This document shows, one piece after another, positions 26,556 to 34,256 of a DNA stretch of 64,000 nt; the first letter of the stretch is position 1; the number at the start of each line of letters is the position of its first letter. The DNA is from DAONJL01 sp035405645 [NCBI: bacterium] (GTDB lineage: Bacteria; JAGOBX01; DAONJL01): positions 46,593 to 110,592 of the forward strand of contig DAONJL010000006.1 of the NCBI GenBank assembly GCA_035405645.1, read 5' to 3'. The translations under genes and the position numbers were made by a program. A model generated the notes under the pieces. It saw only the letters and a program-made list of their open reading frames with translations. It was not told the origin of the DNA and did no database searches.

Positions 26556-26583
26556 ATATAGTAAAAGTGGTAAAAAGTAGAAA
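26537..26583 (+). promoter_or_regulatory. Probable MraZ-binding repeats overlapping the promoter
   Basis: TGGG (26537), TGTGG (26545), AAAGTGGTAA (26564-26573) and AAAGTAGAAA (26574-26583) recur with a period close to 10 or 20 bases. They resemble the repeated boxes bound by MraZ (TGGGN repeats in E. coli, AAAGTG-type repeats in mollicutes) and overlap the spacer and start region, so autorepression of the cluster is likely. Confidence 0.5.
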
Positions 26584-26607
26584 TATAAGGTTGGTTAATT
26601 TTAGTTA

Positions 26608-27075
26608 ATGGTAATTGATAATTTTAACTATAATTTTAATTTTTCAGGAACTTATAGCCATACGATAGATGGCAAGAATAGATTTTTATTCCCATCAAGA
26701 TTAAGAGAAATATTAGATAAATTTAATGTAAAAGATTTGTTAATTACTGCTGCATTACCTTCAGAGCAGTATTTACTAATTTTTCCAGAAATAGTATTTC
26801 AGGATTATATAAAGTCCTGGATGTCTGTGGACAAAGGACAGCGGAATCCTGAAAATGTATTAATCGAAAGGTGGTTTAGAAGTAATGCGTTTCCCGTTCA
26901 ACTGGATAAAGTAGGACGGATATTGATACCACAAAACTTATTGGAAGAAAAAAAAATACAGAAAAATATTTATCTAATAGGAAACGGGAACAAAATAGAA
27001 ATCTGGGATAAGGAAGTCTTTGAAAATGAATTAAGTAGAATGAGGGAAACGCTTACTAATCTAAAAATTGAATGA
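26608..27075 (+). CDS. mraZ: Transcriptional regulator MraZ
   Basis: AbrB-like regulator of the division and wall cluster, binding as a ring to repeats at its own promoter. It has two SpoVT/AbrB-type halves: GTYSHTIDGKNRFLFPSRLR near residue 14 and NAFPVQLDKVGRILIPQNLL near 92. The 155-residue length is near normal, with about 12 extra residues at the N-terminus compared with the usual start, and no good ribosome-binding site, so an internal start is possible. It overlaps rsmH by 8 bp. Confidence 0.93.
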   Translation: MVIDNFNYNFNFSGTYSHTIDGKNRFLFPSRLREILDKFNVKDLLITAALPSEQYLLIFPEIVFQDYIKSWMSVDKGQRNPENVLIERWFRSNAFPVQLDKVGRILIPQNLLEEKKIQKNIYLIGNGNKIEIWDKEVFENELSRMRETLTNLKIE

Positions 27076-27997
27076 AAAAATACATAAGCCAGTATTATTA
27101 AAAGAAGTAATTGAATATTTAAAAATAGAAGAAAATGGAATATATATTGATGCAACAGCAGGATATGGTGGACATTCAGAAGAAATAGTAAAACGATTAA
27201 AAAATGGAAAATTATATTGTATAGAGCAAGATGAAAATGCAGCAGAATATTTAAAAGATAAATTTAAAAATAATAAAAAGATAGAAATAATAACCGATAA
27301 TTTTAAAATTATTGGTTTGTTCTTTGAAAATAATAGCATAAATGGTGTCCTTTTTGATTTAGGAGTATCTTCACCACAACTTGATATAAACGATCGAGGA
27401 TTTAGTTTTAGAACGAATGCTTTACTTGATATGCGAATGAATCAAAAGAACAGTTTAACTGCCTTTGAAATTGTAAATTATTTTGATTTTCAAACATTAG
27501 GTTATATAATTAAGACATATAGTGAAGAGCGCCTTTACAAACAGATAGCAAAAGAGATAATAAAGGTTAGAGAGAAAAAGTTCATCAGGACAACATTTGA
27601 ATTAGCAGAGATAGTGAGAAATGTTTATAAAAGAGCGGGGTATTTTAAATCAAAAATTGACCCAGCAACAAAAACATTTCAGGCAATAAGAATATATGTA
27701 AATGATGAACTCACAGCATTAAAAGAGGCATTAAAAGGCGTGATACCAAAATTAGTTTCAAAAGGCAGGATAGTTGTTATTTCATTTCATTCATTAGAGG
27801 ACAGGATAGTAAAAAATTTTTTTAGAGAAAAAAGTAGAGATTGTAAATGTAATTTGAAAATAAATAAAGAGTGTAGGTGTGGAATAAAAAAAGAGTTAGA
27901 AATAATAACAAAACATCCGATAGAAGCGGATGAAGAAGAGGTAATAAAAAACAAAAGGGCACGGAGCGCTAAATTGCGATGTGCTGAAAAAGTATAA
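27068..27997 (+). CDS. rsmH: 16S rRNA (cytosine-N4)-methyltransferase RsmH
   Basis: Methylates N4 of C1402 in 16S rRNA. The SAM-binding motif is DATAGYGGHSE, and the family motifs FDLGVSSPQLDINDRGFSFR, LLDMRMNQ and VVISFHSLEDRIVK are all present. The length is 309 residues. The start is TTG at 27068, overlapping the mraZ stop; no ATG lies before the conserved HKPVLLKEV, so TTG with translational coupling is the best choice. The C-terminal part has a CKCNLK-CRCG cysteine cluster, as in many RsmH proteins. Confidence 0.95.
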   Translation: MNEKIHKPVLLKEVIEYLKIEENGIYIDATAGYGGHSEEIVKRLKNGKLYCIEQDENAAEYLKDKFKNNKKIEIITDNFKIIGLFFENNSINGVLFDLGVSSPQLDINDRGFSFRTNALLDMRMNQKNSLTAFEIVNYFDFQTLGYIIKTYSEERLYKQIAKEIIKVREKKFIRTTFELAEIVRNVYKRAGYFKSKIDPATKTFQAIRIYVNDELTALKEALKGVIPKLVSKGRIVVISFHSLEDRIVKNFFREKSRDCKCNLKINKECRCGIKKELEIITKHPIEADEEEVIKNKRARSAKLRCAEKV

Positions 27998-28001
27998 AAA
28001 T

Positions 28002-28098
28002 ATCCTAAATTCTGTGCTGCGGGAGACAGATTTAATTTGAAGTAAGTAGCAGAAAAAAGAAAAAGTAGTAAAAAAATGAAGAGCACAGAATTTAGGAT
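28002..28098 (+). repeat. Long inverted repeat between rsmH and ftsL
   Basis: ATCCTAAATTCTGTGCT (28002-28018) and AGCACAGAATTTAGGAT (28082-28098) are perfect 17-bp reverse complements around a 63-base interior. The arms are more GC-rich than the surroundings. The interior could add a short CTGC/GCAG pairing (28017-28020 with 28049-28052). It may be a structured leader of ftsL-murE, an attenuator, or a small mobile element; no known RNA family was recognised. Confidence 0.6.
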
Positions 28099-28127
28099 TT
28101 TAATATTTTATAAAAAGGTGATAAAAA

Positions 28128-28484
28128 GTGATAAGCAAAAAACAAAAAAAAGTTCTTATCAAAAAGTATTATGAAATAATGCACACAATATTTCAAAACG
28201 ATTTAAATCCAAACAATATTAAAGGTAAATTTTTAACTCTTTATTTATGTTTTTTATCTATTTTACTTCTCTTTGTTATGACATCATTATATTTGAATGC
28301 AAAAAAGAATAAACTTTTAATAGATATAAAACAATTACAGAATCAAAAAATAAATCTAACAAATATAAAAAACAAATATTATCTTGAAATATCAAATTTA
28401 TCAAGAAGCGAAAGGATAATAGAAGAAGGCAAAAAAATAGGTCTAATTCTTCCAGATAAAGAAGTTTATCTTGAAATAAACTAA
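28128..28484 (+). CDS. ftsL: FtsL-like division protein
   Basis: A 118-residue bitopic protein: a charged cytoplasmic segment (residues 1-33), one membrane span (about 36-55, FLTLYLCFLSILLLFVMTSL), and a coiled coil with a heptad-like pattern (about 58-95), ending in IGLILPDKEVY. The end pattern of a leucine-zipper region followed by GL-L-P occurs in FtsL. FtsL recruits FtsB and activates FtsWI at the septum. Position between rsmH and murE is the classical place of ftsL. The start is GTG, with AAGGTG 6-7 bases upstream. Sequence conservation is low, as usual. Confidence 0.75.
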   Translation: MISKKQKKVLIKKYYEIMHTIFQNDLNPNNIKGKFLTLYLCFLSILLLFVMTSLYLNAKKNKLLIDIKQLQNQKINLTNIKNKYYLEISNLSRSERIIEEGKKIGLILPDKEVYLEIN

Positions 28485-28495
28485 AATTAAATATT

Positions 28496-29980
28496 ATGTC
28501 TATTTCCATATTTTTTGATTATCTTGCCAAATTCACTACAAAAGACCAAATCCAGAAGATAAAAAAGATTAAATTTAATTCAATAACAACAAATTCAAGA
28601 AATGCAAAAAAAAATAGTTTATTTATTGCAATAAGAGGAAATAAAACAGATGGACATAATTTTGTGCCAGAAGTAATAAATAAAGGTGGATTTGCAATAG
28701 TAGAAAGTGATTATAAAGATAATTCAGAGCGAATAATAAAATTAAAAAAAAATATAAAAACAAAAGATATATGTTTTGATCTTTTTAATTATTTTTATAA
28801 TTGTTTAATAAAAGAAATAAATTTTATAGGAATTACAGGGACAAATGGCAAGACAACAATTACTTATTTAATTCAAAGTATATTAAAGACAGTTGATATG
28901 TCTAATTTTATAATAGGAACGATAGGGTGTATATATAAGAATAAAAAAATAGAATTAAATAACACAACACCAGGAGTAGAAGATATTTTTTCTATTTTAT
29001 TTAAAAAAATTAAGATTCAAAAAAATGAATATAAATATTGTATAATGGAAGTATCATCACATTCATTAGACCAAAAAAGGATAAACCCAGAAATATTTAA
29101 ATATACAATATTCACAAATCTGACACAAGACCATTTAGATTATCATAAAACAATGGAAAACTATTTTAAAGCAAAATTAAAATTATTTAATGCAAATAAT
29201 AAAAATAAAGTAGGAATAATAAATATAGATGATAAATATGGAAAAAGAATAGCAAAAAAATGCAAATATAAAAAAATAATAACTTATGGGATAAAAAATA
29301 AAAATTCAGACATTACTGCTGTTAATATTATATATTCTTATGATAAAACAAAATTTGATGTAGTTTATAAGGGGAAAAAAATAGTAGAAATAAATACAAA
29401 TTTAATAGGGGAGCATAATATATATAATATACTTGCAGCATTTTCTTTTGGATTAGCAGCAAAATTACCAATAGAAAAAATTAAAAAAGGGATAGAAAAA
29501 TTAAGATATGTAAAAGGTAGATTAGAAAAATTTAAAATAAATAATAGGTTAATATTTGTTGATTATGCACATACACCGGATGCATTAAAAAATGTATTAA
29601 TAATATTAAATCGATTAAAAAAAGGGAGATTAATAACAGTATTTGGCTGTGGTGGTGATAGAGATAAACTAAAAAGACCTATTATGGGCAGTATAAGTGT
29701 TCAATTTAGTGATTATGTTTTTATTACATCAGATAATCCACGAACAGAAAAGCCGGAAAGAATAATAGAAGATATAATAAAAGGAATAGATAAAAAAACC
29801 AACAAAAATTATGAAATAGAAGTTGATAGAGAAAAAGCAATAAGAAGGGCATATAAATATTCAAAAGAAAATGACATTATATTAATAGCAGGAAAAGGAC
29901 ATGAAGAATATCAAATAATAGGAACAAAAAAAATATATTTCAGTGATCAACAGATTATAAAATCATTATTTGAAAAATAA
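28496..29980 (+). CDS. murE: UDP-MurNAc-tripeptide ligase MurE (meso-DAP type)
   Basis: Adds the third residue of the peptidoglycan stem peptide. Mur ligase motifs are ITGTNGKTTITYLI (ATP loop), MEVSSHSLDQKRI, and VDYAHTPDAL. The specificity motif D413-N-P-R416 (TSDNPRTEKP) marks meso-diaminopimelate rather than lysine enzymes, and AGKGHEEYQ follows. The length of 494 residues is typical. It follows ftsL by 11 bp; the usual ftsI is missing between them, and no murF or mraY follows. Confidence 0.95.
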   Translation: MSISIFFDYLAKFTTKDQIQKIKKIKFNSITTNSRNAKKNSLFIAIRGNKTDGHNFVPEVINKGGFAIVESDYKDNSERIIKLKKNIKTKDICFDLFNYFYNCLIKEINFIGITGTNGKTTITYLIQSILKTVDMSNFIIGTIGCIYKNKKIELNNTTPGVEDIFSILFKKIKIQKNEYKYCIMEVSSHSLDQKRINPEIFKYTIFTNLTQDHLDYHKTMENYFKAKLKLFNANNKNKVGIINIDDKYGKRIAKKCKYKKIITYGIKNKNSDITAVNIIYSYDKTKFDVVYKGKKIVEINTNLIGEHNIYNILAAFSFGLAAKLPIEKIKKGIEKLRYVKGRLEKFKINNRLIFVDYAHTPDALKNVLIILNRLKKGRLITVFGCGGDRDKLKRPIMGSISVQFSDYVFITSDNPRTEKPERIIEDIIKGIDKKTNKNYEIEVDREKAIRRAYKYSKENDIILIAGKGHEEYQIIGTKKIYFSDQQIIKSLFEK

Positions 29981-30241
29981 AATAGTTTAATCGTTTTATT
30001 TTAAAATATTGTTTTACTTTAAAACTAAAAAATGCTTTTTAAAAAAACTAAGTAATAAAGTTTTTAAAGTTAATAGCAAAATTTTCAAATTTTAATAAAA
30101 TAATCATTTGTGAAACATTTTTTAATGAGGTAAAGTTAGATATTTTAAAAGAAAGGGAAAATATGGAATATAAATATTTATAGATATTTTGGAAAAGGAA
30201 AAATAAAAACCAGTGAAATTAAGAATATATAAAAATAAAAA

Positions 30242-30625
30242 TCAAATAATTAATTTTTTAACATTTACAAGAAAAGTAGTTGGGACGAGAGGTTTTTCTA
30301 AAAATAATTCAACAGGTAAAAAAGATTCATCAGAACTAATATTTAAAGGTAATTCTTTATTGACATTAGTAAGCATAATAATAGGAATTTTATTAAATTT
30401 ATCATCAGCCTTTAATTTTTGTGCAGTTTCGATTCCATCATTTATAGTTTCCATCATTACATCCATAACAATTAAATTAGGTTTAATATTTTGTAATAAT
30501 TCAAAAGCCTGTCTACCATTTTCTGCTCTATAGACTTTATAATTTTCAACTTCTAAAATAGTAGTCATAACTTCAACAAGTTCATCATCATCATCAACAA
30601 GAAGAACAATTTTTTCATCAGCCAT
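30242..30625 (-). CDS. CheY-like response regulator receiver protein
   Basis: A single receiver domain of 127 residues with the acidic pocket D11-D14, phosphoacceptor D55 in LIVMDVMM, T86 in IIMLTN and K111 in FLEKP. No output domain is attached. I start it at 30625 because AAAGGAGAAC lies 5 bases upstream; the more distal ATG at 30646 lies before that site. A longer loop (about 90-107) between T86 and K111, ending in LPVELFLEKP, is unlike chemotaxis CheY. It follows cooC, whose 3' end reaches into this ribosome-binding site. Confidence 0.88.
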   Translation of the reverse strand: MADEKIVLLVDDDDELVEVMTTILEVENYKVYRAENGRQAFELLQNIKPNLIVMDVMMETINDGIETAQKLKADDKFNKIPIIMLTNVNKELPLNISSDESFLPVELFLEKPLVPTTFLVNVKKLII

Positions 30626-30638
30626 AAAAAGTTCTCCT

Positions 30639-31403
30639 TTAAACAAAAGTTAAATTTAATTTATCTAAAATATTTTTAAAGTCAGAAAAAGCTGGAGAAT
30701 TATCAGAAATATTTAATAATGATTTTTGAGATAATTCAAAATCAAGTATTTGATTATCAAATCTAATTGAGCCAGCAAAAATTAAATTATCATTTTCTTT
30801 AATATGTTTAATATATTCGTTATTTTCATTAACTCTATTAACAATTAAAAAATTTTTTGCTGTCTTAATATTTAATTCATTCATAAGAGAAATTTGTTTG
30901 TAAGCAGTTAAAATACCTTTATATGAAACATCAGAAATAATAAAAGCATAATCAGGTTGACTGATAGTTTTTCTGCTGATATGTTCAAGGCCAGCTTCAC
31001 AATCTATTAAAATTAAAGAATATTTCTTTTTTAATTTTTCAATAATTTCCTTGACTAAATTATTAATATAGCAATAACACCCTGGTCCTTCACTTTTGCC
31101 CATAGTAATTAAATCAAAATTATCAGTTTCAACAATAGCATTATTAATGGCATAATTAAAGTATTCATATTTCGAAATAGTAGTTTTATTTAATTTATCT
31201 TTTTCCTTCATTAATCTATCTTTGATATCGCCAATAGTCAAATCAATTTTTAAATTCAATAAATCAGCAAGGCAATTATTAGGGTCAGCATCAATAACTA
31301 AAATAGGAGCAATTTTTTTTTGTAAAATATATTTTAAAAAAAGAGATGTTAAAGTTGTCTTACCAGTTCCGCCTTTTCCAATAAAACCAATAATTTTTCC
31401 CAT
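30639..31403 (-). CDS. cooC: CooC-type nickel-handling ATPase
   Basis: A MinD-family ATPase of 254 residues with deviant Walker A GKGGTGKTT (residues 9-17), DADPNNCLAD (38-47) and the CooC-specific CYC motif C109-x-C111 in GKSEGPGCYCYINNL. In CooC these cysteines bind metal at the dimer interface and the protein matures the nickel cluster of carbon monoxide dehydrogenase. CODH or acetyl-CoA synthase genes are not in the window. It starts 6 bp after a MetE-like gene and overlaps the leader of the receiver gene. Confidence 0.88.
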   Translation of the reverse strand: MGKIIGFIGKGGTGKTTLTSLFLKYILQKKIAPILVIDADPNNCLADLLNLKIDLTIGDIKDRLMKEKDKLNKTTISKYEYFNYAINNAIVETDNFDLITMGKSEGPGCYCYINNLVKEIIEKLKKKYSLILIDCEAGLEHISRKTISQPDYAFIISDVSYKGILTAYKQISLMNELNIKTAKNFLIVNRVNENNEYIKHIKENDNLIFAGSIRFDNQILDFELSQKSLLNISDNSPAFSDFKNILDKLNLTFV

Positions 31404-31409
31404 ATTAAT

Positions 31410-32438
31410 TTATTTTAAATAATCTGAAATTTTTCTTAATAAAAAAATAACATGTTCAGCTGCTTTTTCTGAAATAGTACCTGTTCCGCACGCAGGAGTA
31501 ATAATTAATTTTTCATTTATTAAATTTTCATCAACACCAAGTTTTATTAATTCATTTTTTTCAATATTTAATTTCTCTAAAATTGTTTCAGGTGATTCTT
31601 CAAAAATTTTTTCTTCATTAGTAGGAACAATTCCCCAAGCTAAAAAATGATTTTTCCCTTTTAAAAATTCATTTAATTTATTAGCATAGATTTTAATACT
31701 TTGAAAATAATTATAAGCATCAAAATTTAAAATATCAATATTAGTTTCCATTAGAATTGACCAGTCAGTGTTGCCACAACAATGAACGCCAACTATTACA
31801 TTATGTTCGTGTAATTTATCAATTATTTCATTTAACATTGTAATAACCTGTTCTCTCGTTAAATTTATATAAGCAGAACCAAAAGATACCAGATAAGGTT
31901 CATCAATGAAAATAATTAATTGTTCGGCTAAATCTTTTAAAAAATTAACCTGCCAGATAGCTTTGGATAAAGTTGCTTTTAATATAGCATCAGTAATTTC
32001 TTCATTATACAAAATTATTCTCTTATTTTCATCAGTTAAAGATAAAGTTAAACTAACAGGTCCTAAAATTTGACCTTTAATTAATTTTAGTTTTTTACTT
32101 TCTTTTATTTTATTTTTAAATGAATAAAGCCCACAAGCAAATTTTTCTGATATTTTAAAATACTCAAAATTATCAGATAAAAAATTTTCATAAACATTTT
32201 GAATTTGATTATAAAAATCATTCGAAGTATTAAAATAAATTTTTTCATTATTTTCATCAATAACAATGCAGGGTAAACCTTCACTGTATTGAACATACAT
32301 ATTTTCAAAAAAATTTAATTGTGGAAGTTGAGGCCAGACAGGAATATAAATAAAATTATCAAAAATTAAATTTATTATTTTTTCTAAATCTTTATGAGGC
32401 CAACTGCCAATGGCAGTGAACATTCCTTTTTTTATCAT
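31410..32438 (-). CDS. MetE/UROD-superfamily zinc methyltransferase (core methionine synthase-like)
   Basis: A 342-residue protein similar to the C-terminal catalytic half of cobalamin-independent methionine synthase. Residues 6-15 (MFTAIGSWPH) resemble the barrel start. Zinc ligands are apparent as H219 and C221 in VGVHCCGN and C317 in ITPACGTG; IDEP at 178-181 is the acidic strand. It lacks the N-terminal folate-binding half of MetE. Short core-MetE proteins take methyl groups from corrinoid proteins, so with cooC next door a link to the Wood-Ljungdahl corrinoid protein is plausible but inferred. No ribosome-binding site precedes the ATG, which is 10 bases after tRNA-Thr. Confidence 0.75.
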   Translation of the reverse strand: MIKKGMFTAIGSWPHKDLEKIINLIFDNFIYIPVWPQLPQLNFFENMYVQYSEGLPCIVIDENNEKIYFNTSNDFYNQIQNVYENFLSDNFEYFKISEKFACGLYSFKNKIKESKKLKLIKGQILGPVSLTLSLTDENKRIILYNEEITDAILKATLSKAIWQVNFLKDLAEQLIIFIDEPYLVSFGSAYINLTREQVITMLNEIIDKLHEHNVIVGVHCCGNTDWSILMETNIDILNFDAYNYFQSIKIYANKLNEFLKGKNHFLAWGIVPTNEEKIFEESPETILEKLNIEKNELIKLGVDENLINEKLIITPACGTGTISEKAAEHVIFLLRKISDYLK

Positions 32439-32448
32439 ATTTTTTTTC

Positions 32449-32525
32449 TGGAGCCAGCATCCGGAATCGAACCGGAGACCTCGTCCTTACCAAGGACGCG
32501 CTCTAACCGACTGAGCTATGCTGGC
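32449..32525 (-). tRNA. tRNA-Thr (GGT)
   Basis: A complete 77-base cloverleaf on the minus strand: acceptor GCCAGCA/TGCTGGC, D arm GCTC/GAGC, anticodon stem CGTCC/GGACG with loop TTGGTAA (anticodon GGT), T arm TCCGG-TTCGATT-CCGGA, discriminator T and an encoded CCA. The 3' end is 10 bases from the start of the MetE-like gene on the same strand. Confidence 0.96.
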
Positions 32526-32550
32526 TTTTTTAATTTTTTTTTAAAAAAAC

Positions 32551-32580
32551 ATTTTATTAATAAAAATAAAAAAAAGTCAA
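32551..32580 (-). promoter_or_regulatory. Probable promoter for tRNA-Thr and downstream genes
   Basis: On the minus strand TTGACT (32580-32575) and TAAAAT (32556-32551) are 18 bases apart. The tRNA 5' end lies 25 bases downstream of the -10 box. Confidence 0.55.
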
Positions 32581-32864
32581 GAATAAAATTGGTAGAAAAG
32601 TAAAGTAGGTTCATTATTTTTAATATAAAAATAATGTAATGAATTTAAAAAGATTAAATAAAGCAGATTTATTCATATTTAAAATTTCTAAATATGCATT
32701 TATATTATTATTTTCAAAATGCTTTTACAAATTGGAATGCATTTATTTATTTTATTCAGAATAAGTTATAAAAATATAGTAAAAAAATTTAACTGAAAAA
32801 ATAAATTGAAATTATTGTGCTTTTTAATAAGAACAGAATAAAAATTATAAAAGTAAAAAAAATT
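32581..32864. other. Divergent AT-rich intergenic region
   Basis: Between the tRNA-Thr promoter and the flagellar promoter no gene is convincing. It holds a perfect 10-bp inverted repeat, CATTATTTTT (32612-32621) and AAAAATAATG (32627-32636), around AATAT, made almost only of A and T. A 41-codon frame at 32639-32764 has no ribosome-binding site and was not called. Confidence 0.4.
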
Positions 32865-32891
32865 TAATTATTTTAAATTTTTTGCCGATAA
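32865..32891 (+). promoter_or_regulatory. Sigma-28 (FliA)-like flagellar promoter
   Basis: GCCGATAA (32884-32891) matches the sigma-28 -10 consensus exactly. The expected -35 position holds TAATTATT (32865-32872), a partial match to TAAAGTTT, with the correct 11-base gap. FliA is encoded at 53401. The first start codon lies 44 bases after the -10 box. Confidence 0.65.
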
Positions 32892-32935
32892 TAAAATTAT
32901 GAAAATGTATATAGAGTGAGGAGCAAGATTTAATA

Positions 32936-33523
32936 ATGTTAGAAGGACTATATAAAATATTTGATAGAATATCATATTTGCAAAAAAGATTTAATTTTCA
33001 AATTAACGGATTAGAAGTAAAAAATGAAGAAACAGAAATAAAAAAATTTGATAATACAACATTTTCAAAAATATTGAAAAATGAAATTAAGAATAATGAA
33101 GAAAAAATAAATGAGGACGAAGCAAAAAAAATAGACGAAGTAATAAAGACAAAAGCAGAAAAATATAATTTAAATCCAAATTTAATAAAAGCAATAATAA
33201 AAGCAGAATCAAATTTTAATAAAGAAGCAGTATCAGAAAAAGGGGCAGCTGGATTGATGCAATTATTACCATCAACAGCAAAAGAATTAGGCGTAAAAAA
33301 TATATTTGATATAGAAGAAAATATAGAAGGTGGCACGAAATATTTTAAAATGCTACTTGAAAAATATAATGGTGATGTCCAAAAAGCGCTTGCTGCATAT
33401 AATGCAGGTTTTAATAATGTTGATAAATATCAGGATATTCCACCTTTTGTTGAAACACAACAATTTATTAAATCAGTTTTGAAAAATTTTAATGAAGAAG
33501 GAAATTTAGATGTAGAAGGGTAA
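32936..33523 (+). CDS. Flagellar-locus lytic transglycosylase (SLT domain)
   Basis: Residues about 70-185 form a Slt-type muramidase-like domain: catalytic E91 in IIKAESNFN, then GAAGLMQLLPSTAKELG and ALAAYNAGFNNVDKY. It cleaves glycan strands, probably to let the rod through the wall, the job done by FlgJ in other bacteria. There is no clear signal peptide; the N-terminal 60 residues are polar and charged, so export may go through the flagellar system as for FlgJ. An AGGAG site lies 12 bases upstream. It is first in the sigma-28-like unit. Confidence 0.85.
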   Translation: MLEGLYKIFDRISYLQKRFNFQINGLEVKNEETEIKKFDNTTFSKILKNEIKNNEEKINEDEAKKIDEVIKTKAEKYNLNPNLIKAIIKAESNFNKEAVSEKGAAGLMQLLPSTAKELGVKNIFDIEENIEGGTKYFKMLLEKYNGDVQKALAAYNAGFNNVDKYQDIPPFVETQQFIKSVLKNFNEEGNLDVEG

Positions 33524-33548
33524 AAATTTTTTAAAATGAGGAAATTTA

Positions 33549-34133
33549 ATGAATAAAGAATCAGGTAAAATTATACTGATTTTAATTATTATTTTATTAG
33601 CCTTAATTTTTGGAATTTTGTATATGCTACAAAAATTTGGATTTGTTGATGTGGTTGGTTTTGTTATGCCAAAGATAGTTAAGATTCCATACATAGGAAA
33701 ATACTTTGAACCAAAAATTGTAACTGGTTCATTATTAAAAGAAGAAGAATTAAAATTATATGAACAATCATTATTAAATAAAGAAAATCAATTAAAAGAA
33801 AAAGAGAATGAATTAAAAGGATTTGAAGAAAAATTAAAACAAAAAGAAAAGGAACTTGAAGAACGCGAAAATGATATTTTTTTGCGTGAACAAATAGAAA
33901 AGAAAAATAAAGAAGAGCAAACAAATAAAGAAAAGAAATTGAAAGAATTAGCGTTTTTTTATGAAAATATGCGGCCAGCAGATGCAGCAAGAAAATTAGA
34001 AATAATGGACCCATTGTTAGCTGCTGAGATATTGAATCGAATGAAGGAAAAAACAACAGTTTCAATTATTCTATCAAAAATGAGTGATGAGAAATCAAAG
34101 GATATTTCTCGATTAATGATGAAGGTTGAATAA
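33549..34133 (+). CDS. motE: MotE-type flagellar protein (MgtE-N-like)
   Basis: A 194-residue protein with one N-terminal membrane span (about residues 8-27), a long charged coiled coil (about 60-130, with ENQLKEKENELKGFEEKLKQ-type heptads), and a C-terminal helical domain MRPADAARKLEIMDPLLAAE, RMKEKTTVSIILSKM, SDEKSKDISRLMMKV. This resembles the FliG/MgtE-N fold found in MotE/YlxF proteins, which lie before fliK and help stator or export function. No fliJ is present here. Confidence 0.75.
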   Translation: MNKESGKIILILIIILLALIFGILYMLQKFGFVDVVGFVMPKIVKIPYIGKYFEPKIVTGSLLKEEELKLYEQSLLNKENQLKEKENELKGFEEKLKQKEKELEERENDIFLREQIEKKNKEEQTNKEKKLKELAFFYENMRPADAARKLEIMDPLLAAEILNRMKEKTTVSIILSKMSDEKSKDISRLMMKVE

Positions 34134-34256
34134 TTATTTGATACAGGGATAGTATCATAATAAAGGATTAAAAAATCAAAAAGGAATTTTATTAAATAAG
34201 AGAGAATTATAATATTTATATATAATTAAATTTTGAAAAGAAAGGAGGTGAGAAAA

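Noticed and set aside
30011-30025. GTTTTA-CTT-TAAAAC inverted repeat after murE as a terminator
   Set aside because: Only six weak base pairs and no clear T-run; such repeats are common by chance at this AT content.
30213-30533. Plus-strand frame over the receiver gene
   Set aside because: Antisense to a receiver domain with all catalytic residues present.
32394-32603. Plus-strand 69-codon frame across tRNA-Thr
   Set aside because: Its central part is the complement of the tRNA; no ribosome-binding site.
32639-32764. 41-codon plus-strand frame, hydrophobic
   Set aside because: No ribosome-binding site, promoter or recognisable motif; chance frame in AT-rich DNA.
34139-34157. TGATAC/GTATCA hairpin after motE
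   Set aside because: Six base pairs without a T-tail, 100 bp before fliK; too weak to call a terminator or operator.
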